A stretch of DNA of 64,000 nt from assembly GCF_018398335.1 (NCBI RefSeq), contig NZ_JAHBRX010000001.1:2658001-2722000 (forward strand), in the 5' to 3' direction. Origin of the DNA: Chelatococcus sp. HY11 (GTDB lineage: Bacteria; Pseudomonadota; Alphaproteobacteria; Rhizobiales; Beijerinckiaceae). Position 1 is the first letter of the stretch; each line of letters starts with the position of its first letter. Below the pieces are notes generated by a model. The model made no database searches. It was not told where the DNA came from and saw only the letters and a program-made list of their open reading frames with translations. The position numbers and the translations under genes were made by a program. Shown in pieces: positions 61,837 to 64,000 of this stretch.

Positions 61837-62538
61837 ATGGGACCACGTATTCTGATCGTCGAGGACGAGGAGCCGCTGACGCTGCTCCTCCGTTACAACC
61901 TCGAGGCCGAGGGCTATACCGTCGACAGCGTCGCCCGTGGCGATGAGGCTGAAATCCGGCTGCGCGAGGCGGTGCCGGATCTCGTGTTGCTGGACTGGAT
62001 GCTGCCGGGACTTTCCGGCATCGAGCTGTGCCGGCGCATCCGTGCGCGCGAGGAGACCGAGCGGCTGCCGATCATCATGTTGACGGCACGCGGCGAGGAG
62101 ACCGAGCGTGTGCGGGGTCTCGCCACCGGTGCCGACGACTACATCGTCAAGCCCTTCTCGGTGCCGGAGCTGTTGGCGCGCGTCCGCGCCCTGCTGCGGC
62201 GCGCCAAGCCTGGACAGGTCGCGGCGCAGCTCGTCGCCGGTGACATTGAACTTGATCGAGAAACCCATCGGGTCAAGCGCGGCGGCCGGGAACTGCATCT
62301 CGGACCGACGGAATTCAAGCTGCTCGAGTTCCTGATGCAGAGCCCAGGTCGTGTCTTCACCCGCGAGCAGCTTCTCGACCGGGTCTGGGGCCACGACGTG
62401 TATATCGACGAGCGGACCGTCGACGTGCATGTGGGGCGCTTGCGCAAGGCCATCAACCGCATGCGCCGGCCCGATCCGATCCGCACGGTGCGCGGTGCCG
62501 GCTATTCCTTCGACGAGACCTTCGCCAAGGCTGGCTGA
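61837..62538 (+). CDS. phoB: Phosphate regulon response regulator PhoB
   Basis: A 233-residue OmpR-type regulator. The receiver has the acidic pair (VEDEEPL) and the phospho-accepting Asp in VLLDWMLPGLSG; the Lys is in DDYIVKPFS. The C-terminal winged helix contains GPTEFKLLEFLMQSPGRVFTRE-type residues and ERTVDVHVGRLRKAI. It closes the phosphate operon and binds the PHO box ahead of pstS. Confidence 0.96.
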   Translation: MGPRILIVEDEEPLTLLLRYNLEAEGYTVDSVARGDEAEIRLREAVPDLVLLDWMLPGLSGIELCRRIRAREETERLPIIMLTARGEETERVRGLATGADDYIVKPFSVPELLARVRALLRRAKPGQVAAQLVAGDIELDRETHRVKRGGRELHLGPTEFKLLEFLMQSPGRVFTREQLLDRVWGHDVYIDERTVDVHVGRLRKAINRMRRPDPIRTVRGAGYSFDETFAKAG

Positions 62539-62578
62539 AGCCGGTCGATCACAGTCCCGTCGTCTCACTCCCAAAAAA

Positions 62579-62605
62579 GGCCGCCACGATCGCGTCGTGG
62601 CGGCC
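62579..62605. terminator. Bidirectional terminator between phoB and gcrA
   Basis: GGCCGCCACGA and TCGTGGCGGCC form a perfect 11-base stem. On the plus strand TTCTT follows; on the minus strand a run of six T follows (AAAAAA at 62573-62578), a strong intrinsic terminator for gcrA. Confidence 0.85.
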
Positions 62606-62663
62606 TTCTTCAGGACCCCTATATTTGCCGGCTATCCGCGGTTGCCCGGGCAGCGGCTTCAGA

Positions 62664-63203
62664 TCAAGCCCGCTTGCGATCCCGCCTGCGGTCGGCGACA
62701 GGCTGATAGGCAATGCGCGCGTGGTGCGAACAATAGGGCATACCGAGTTCCGAACGCGCCCCGCAGAAGCGGAACTCCGGCGTCGTCGGATCGCCCATGG
62801 GCCATCGGCACATGGATTCACGGAGTTCCATGATGGTGACCCTCTCCGACATGGGGATCACCACGTCCTCGCGGGGCTGAGGCAGGCGCACAAGCACCGG
62901 GGCGGCCTCGGCGACAGGCTGGGGAGCGAGCGCCGCATTGGTCCGCATCGGGCCCGACGTGGTGGCGGCCGGGGCCGGAGCCGTGACACCGGGCTGCCGG
63001 ACCGGCTTGCGCGGACGTGGCGCCGAACTGGCGGTGCTCTTCGCGCGCCCGGACAGGCCGAGGCGGTGCACCTTGCCGATGACGGCGTTGCGGGTGATGC
63101 CGCCCAGTTCGGCGGCGATCTGACTGGCGCTGAGGCCATCAGACCAGAGCTTGCGCAAGAGCTCTACGCGCTCATCGCTCCAAGATTGGCTCGGGTCGGT
63201 CAT
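62664..63203 (-). CDS. gcrA: Cell-cycle regulator GcrA
   Basis: A 179-residue protein. The N-terminal DNA-binding domain is WSDERVELLRKLWSDGLSAS, then QIAAELGGITRNAVIGKVHR, followed by a Pro/Ala-rich linker (about residues 50-105) and the C-terminal CRWPMGDPTTPEFRFCG with YCSHHARIAY, which binds sigma-70. GcrA recognises promoters through GANTC sites methylated by CcrM and is confined to alphaproteobacteria. ATG 63203 was chosen as it gives the family start; an in-frame ATG at 63284 adds 27 unmatched residues. A GAATC site lies at 63234-63238, within its promoter region. Confidence 0.95.
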   Translation of the reverse strand: MTDPSQSWSDERVELLRKLWSDGLSASQIAAELGGITRNAVIGKVHRLGLSGRAKSTASSAPRPRKPVRQPGVTAPAPAATTSGPMRTNAALAPQPVAEAAPVLVRLPQPREDVVIPMSERVTIMELRESMCRWPMGDPTTPEFRFCGARSELGMPYCSHHARIAYQPVADRRRDRKRA

Positions 63204-63557
63204 CGCCTTCTCCGTCAGCGGTTGCAGTGCGCGGAATCCCTTATTTTTCGCGGCCAGCCCGACAGGAGCCAAACCCCGTTGCATGTTGACAACGAACGCG
63301 AATGATAAGTTCCGCTACACGAGATGTCGTAGTCGTTGAAGGCGAAACTACAATATGCCCGGACTCGGGGGCAAGAGTCCCCCCGCCACACCTGCCGTTT
63401 TCCCCAAGAACCTCGTGTGAGGGCTCAAGGCGAAAAGCGTCTTCCGTTCCGGCACATATCAATTTCTGCAGATGGGAGACGGGGCGCTTTCCTCCCCGGT
63501 CGCTAGCCGGCGTCCGGGGCCTGCCGGGCGTTGATGAAAGTGATCACAGTCTTTGAA

Positions 63558-63585
63558 TTGACATGGAAAACATGACCTTTAGAAT
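63558..63585 (+). promoter_or_regulatory. Sigma-70 type promoter for argD or a small RNA
   Basis: TTGACA at 63558-63563 and TAGAAT at 63580-63585, spaced by 16 bases. The -35 is the perfect consensus. Transcription would begin near 63592, which is the first base of the following hairpin. Confidence 0.65.
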
Positions 63586-63591
63586 TGGTGG

Positions 63592-63617
63592 AGTGCCGCC
63601 CCTCCGTGGGCGGCACT
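63592..63617 (+). terminator. Terminator-like hairpin in the argD leader
   Basis: AGTGCCGCCC and GGGCGGCACT, a perfect 10-base stem with a 6-base loop, followed by TTGATTTT. It is either the terminator of an RNA started upstream or a 5' hairpin on the argD message. It lies 83 bases before the argD start. Confidence 0.7.
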
Positions 63618-63700
63618 TTGATTTTCCGAGACGCGGGTCCGATATCAGTGGTGTCTGCCCCGTGGTTTCTGGAAACTTTTCTCTTGCGGAGGTTGAAATC

Positions 63701-64000
63701 GTGATTTCGCCGTTGCTGCCGACTTATGCGCGTCCCGACATCGAATTCGAAAAGGGAGAGGGCGTATGGCTCATCACGCGACAAGGCGAACGATATCTCG
63801 ACCTCGGCGCCGGCATCGCCGTGAACGCGCTTGGCCATGCCCATCCGCATCTCGTGGAGGCCTTGACCGAACAGGCGTCCAAGGTCTGGCACACGTCGAA
63901 CCTCTACCGTATCCCGGGTGGTGAGAGGCTGGCGCAACGGCTCGTCGACGCGACCTTCGCCGACACGGTCTTCTTCACGAATTCCGGTGCCGAGGCCCTG
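63701..64000 (+). CDS. argD: Acetylornithine aminotransferase (partial, 5' part)
   Basis: The first 100 residues of a class III PLP aminotransferase, cut by the window end. The start is GTG 63701 with GCGGAGG upstream. [40 protein letters not shown] and TNSGAEAL (the PLP phosphate-binding loop) match ArgD, which makes N-acetylornithine in arginine synthesis and often N-succinyl-diaminopimelate as well. Its position next to gcrA is usual in this order of bacteria. Confidence 0.94.
   Translation, partial: MISPLLPTYARPDIEFEKGEGVWLITRQGERYLDLGAGIAVNALGHAHPHLVEALTEQASKVWHTSNLYRIPGGERLAQRLVDATFADTVFFTNSGAEAL

Larger units (their letters stand above)
63204..63700. other. Long divergent region gcrA / argD
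   Basis: Almost 500 bases without a convincing gene. It holds a GANTC site (63234-63238), several small GC-rich hairpins (for example GGACTC and GAGTCC near 63361-63380), a good sigma-70 promoter at 63558-63585 and an intrinsic-terminator-like hairpin at 63592-63617. I looked for tmRNA and tRNA features (GTTCRA loop, CCA end) and found none. A small RNA ending at the hairpin is possible. Confidence 0.5.

Noticed and set aside
63280-63480. Possible permuted tmRNA or other known RNA before argD
   Set aside because: Hairpins are present and GACAACGAACGC resembles a tag-coding segment, but there is no T-loop GTTCRA, no CCA end and no Ala-rich tag frame.
1-64000. CRISPR array or tRNA genes
   Set aside because: Repeats found are paired palindromes with irregular spacing, not regular direct repeats with unique spacers, and no tRNA T-loop or cloverleaf was seen in any intergenic region.

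Overview
The window is GC-rich, densely coded DNA from an alphaproteobacterium, most likely of the order Hyphomicrobiales (Rhizobiales). Evidence: a GcrA cell-cycle regulator divergent from argD, a phoR-pstSCAB-phoU-phoB phosphate block, several Liv-type and sugar ABC import systems, two-hairpin palindromic repeats of a kind common in rhizobial genomes, and many 4-base ATGA gene overlaps. Genus cannot be fixed from the sequence alone. No rRNA, tRNA or CRISPR array was seen.

Layout. (1) 1-16011: a catabolic island. On the minus strand run LeuC/LeuD-type hydratase subunits, an Old Yellow Enzyme-like flavoprotein, a GntR/UTRA regulator, a branched-chain-type ABC importer (binding protein, LivH, M, G, F), a MmgE/PrpD protein, a C-C lyase of the isocitrate lyase/PEP mutase family, and hydantoinase B and A (the last cut by the window edge). 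An FAD oxidoreductase is divergent. Uptake, cyclic amide or imide opening, hydration and C-C cleavage would make a coherent pathway; the substrate is unknown. (2) 16107-17515: a 1,266-bp IS4-family element with 11-bp target duplication, inserted exactly in the centre of a REP-like palindrome. (3) 17537-30762: a Tat-exported Ntn amidohydrolase, Rnk, a sugar ABC importer with LacI regulator and sugar isomerase and dehydrogenase, small proteins of unknown function, an FAA-hydrolase family enzyme, and an orphan gene next to very AT-rich DNA. (4) 30892-38487: LysR, ALDH7-type aldehyde dehydrogenase, glutaryl-CoA dehydrogenase, CaiB CoA-transferase and a ThDP enzyme, resembling lysine/glutarate catabolism, interrupted by a repeat-framed DUF559 nuclease-like gene. 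(5) 38511-56907: drug-efflux MFS, transaldolase, O-antigen ligase-like protein, polA, a polysaccharide O-acetylation pair, LemA, M48 protease, acyltransferase, a frameshifted second DUF559 gene again framed by palindromes, ilvD and a YbhN-type membrane protein. (6) 55519-64000: phosphate sensing and uptake with a three-repeat PHO box, then gcrA and the start of argD.

The least expected structural signal is that both DUF559 genes sit in the same frame, reverse palindrome - forward palindrome - gene - reverse palindrome - forward palindrome, although the two loci use different repeat families. This looks like a REP-associated nuclease cassette. The other points worth checking are the IS-in-REP insertion, the possible imide/maleate pathway, and competing RNA hairpins ahead of the MFS exporter.
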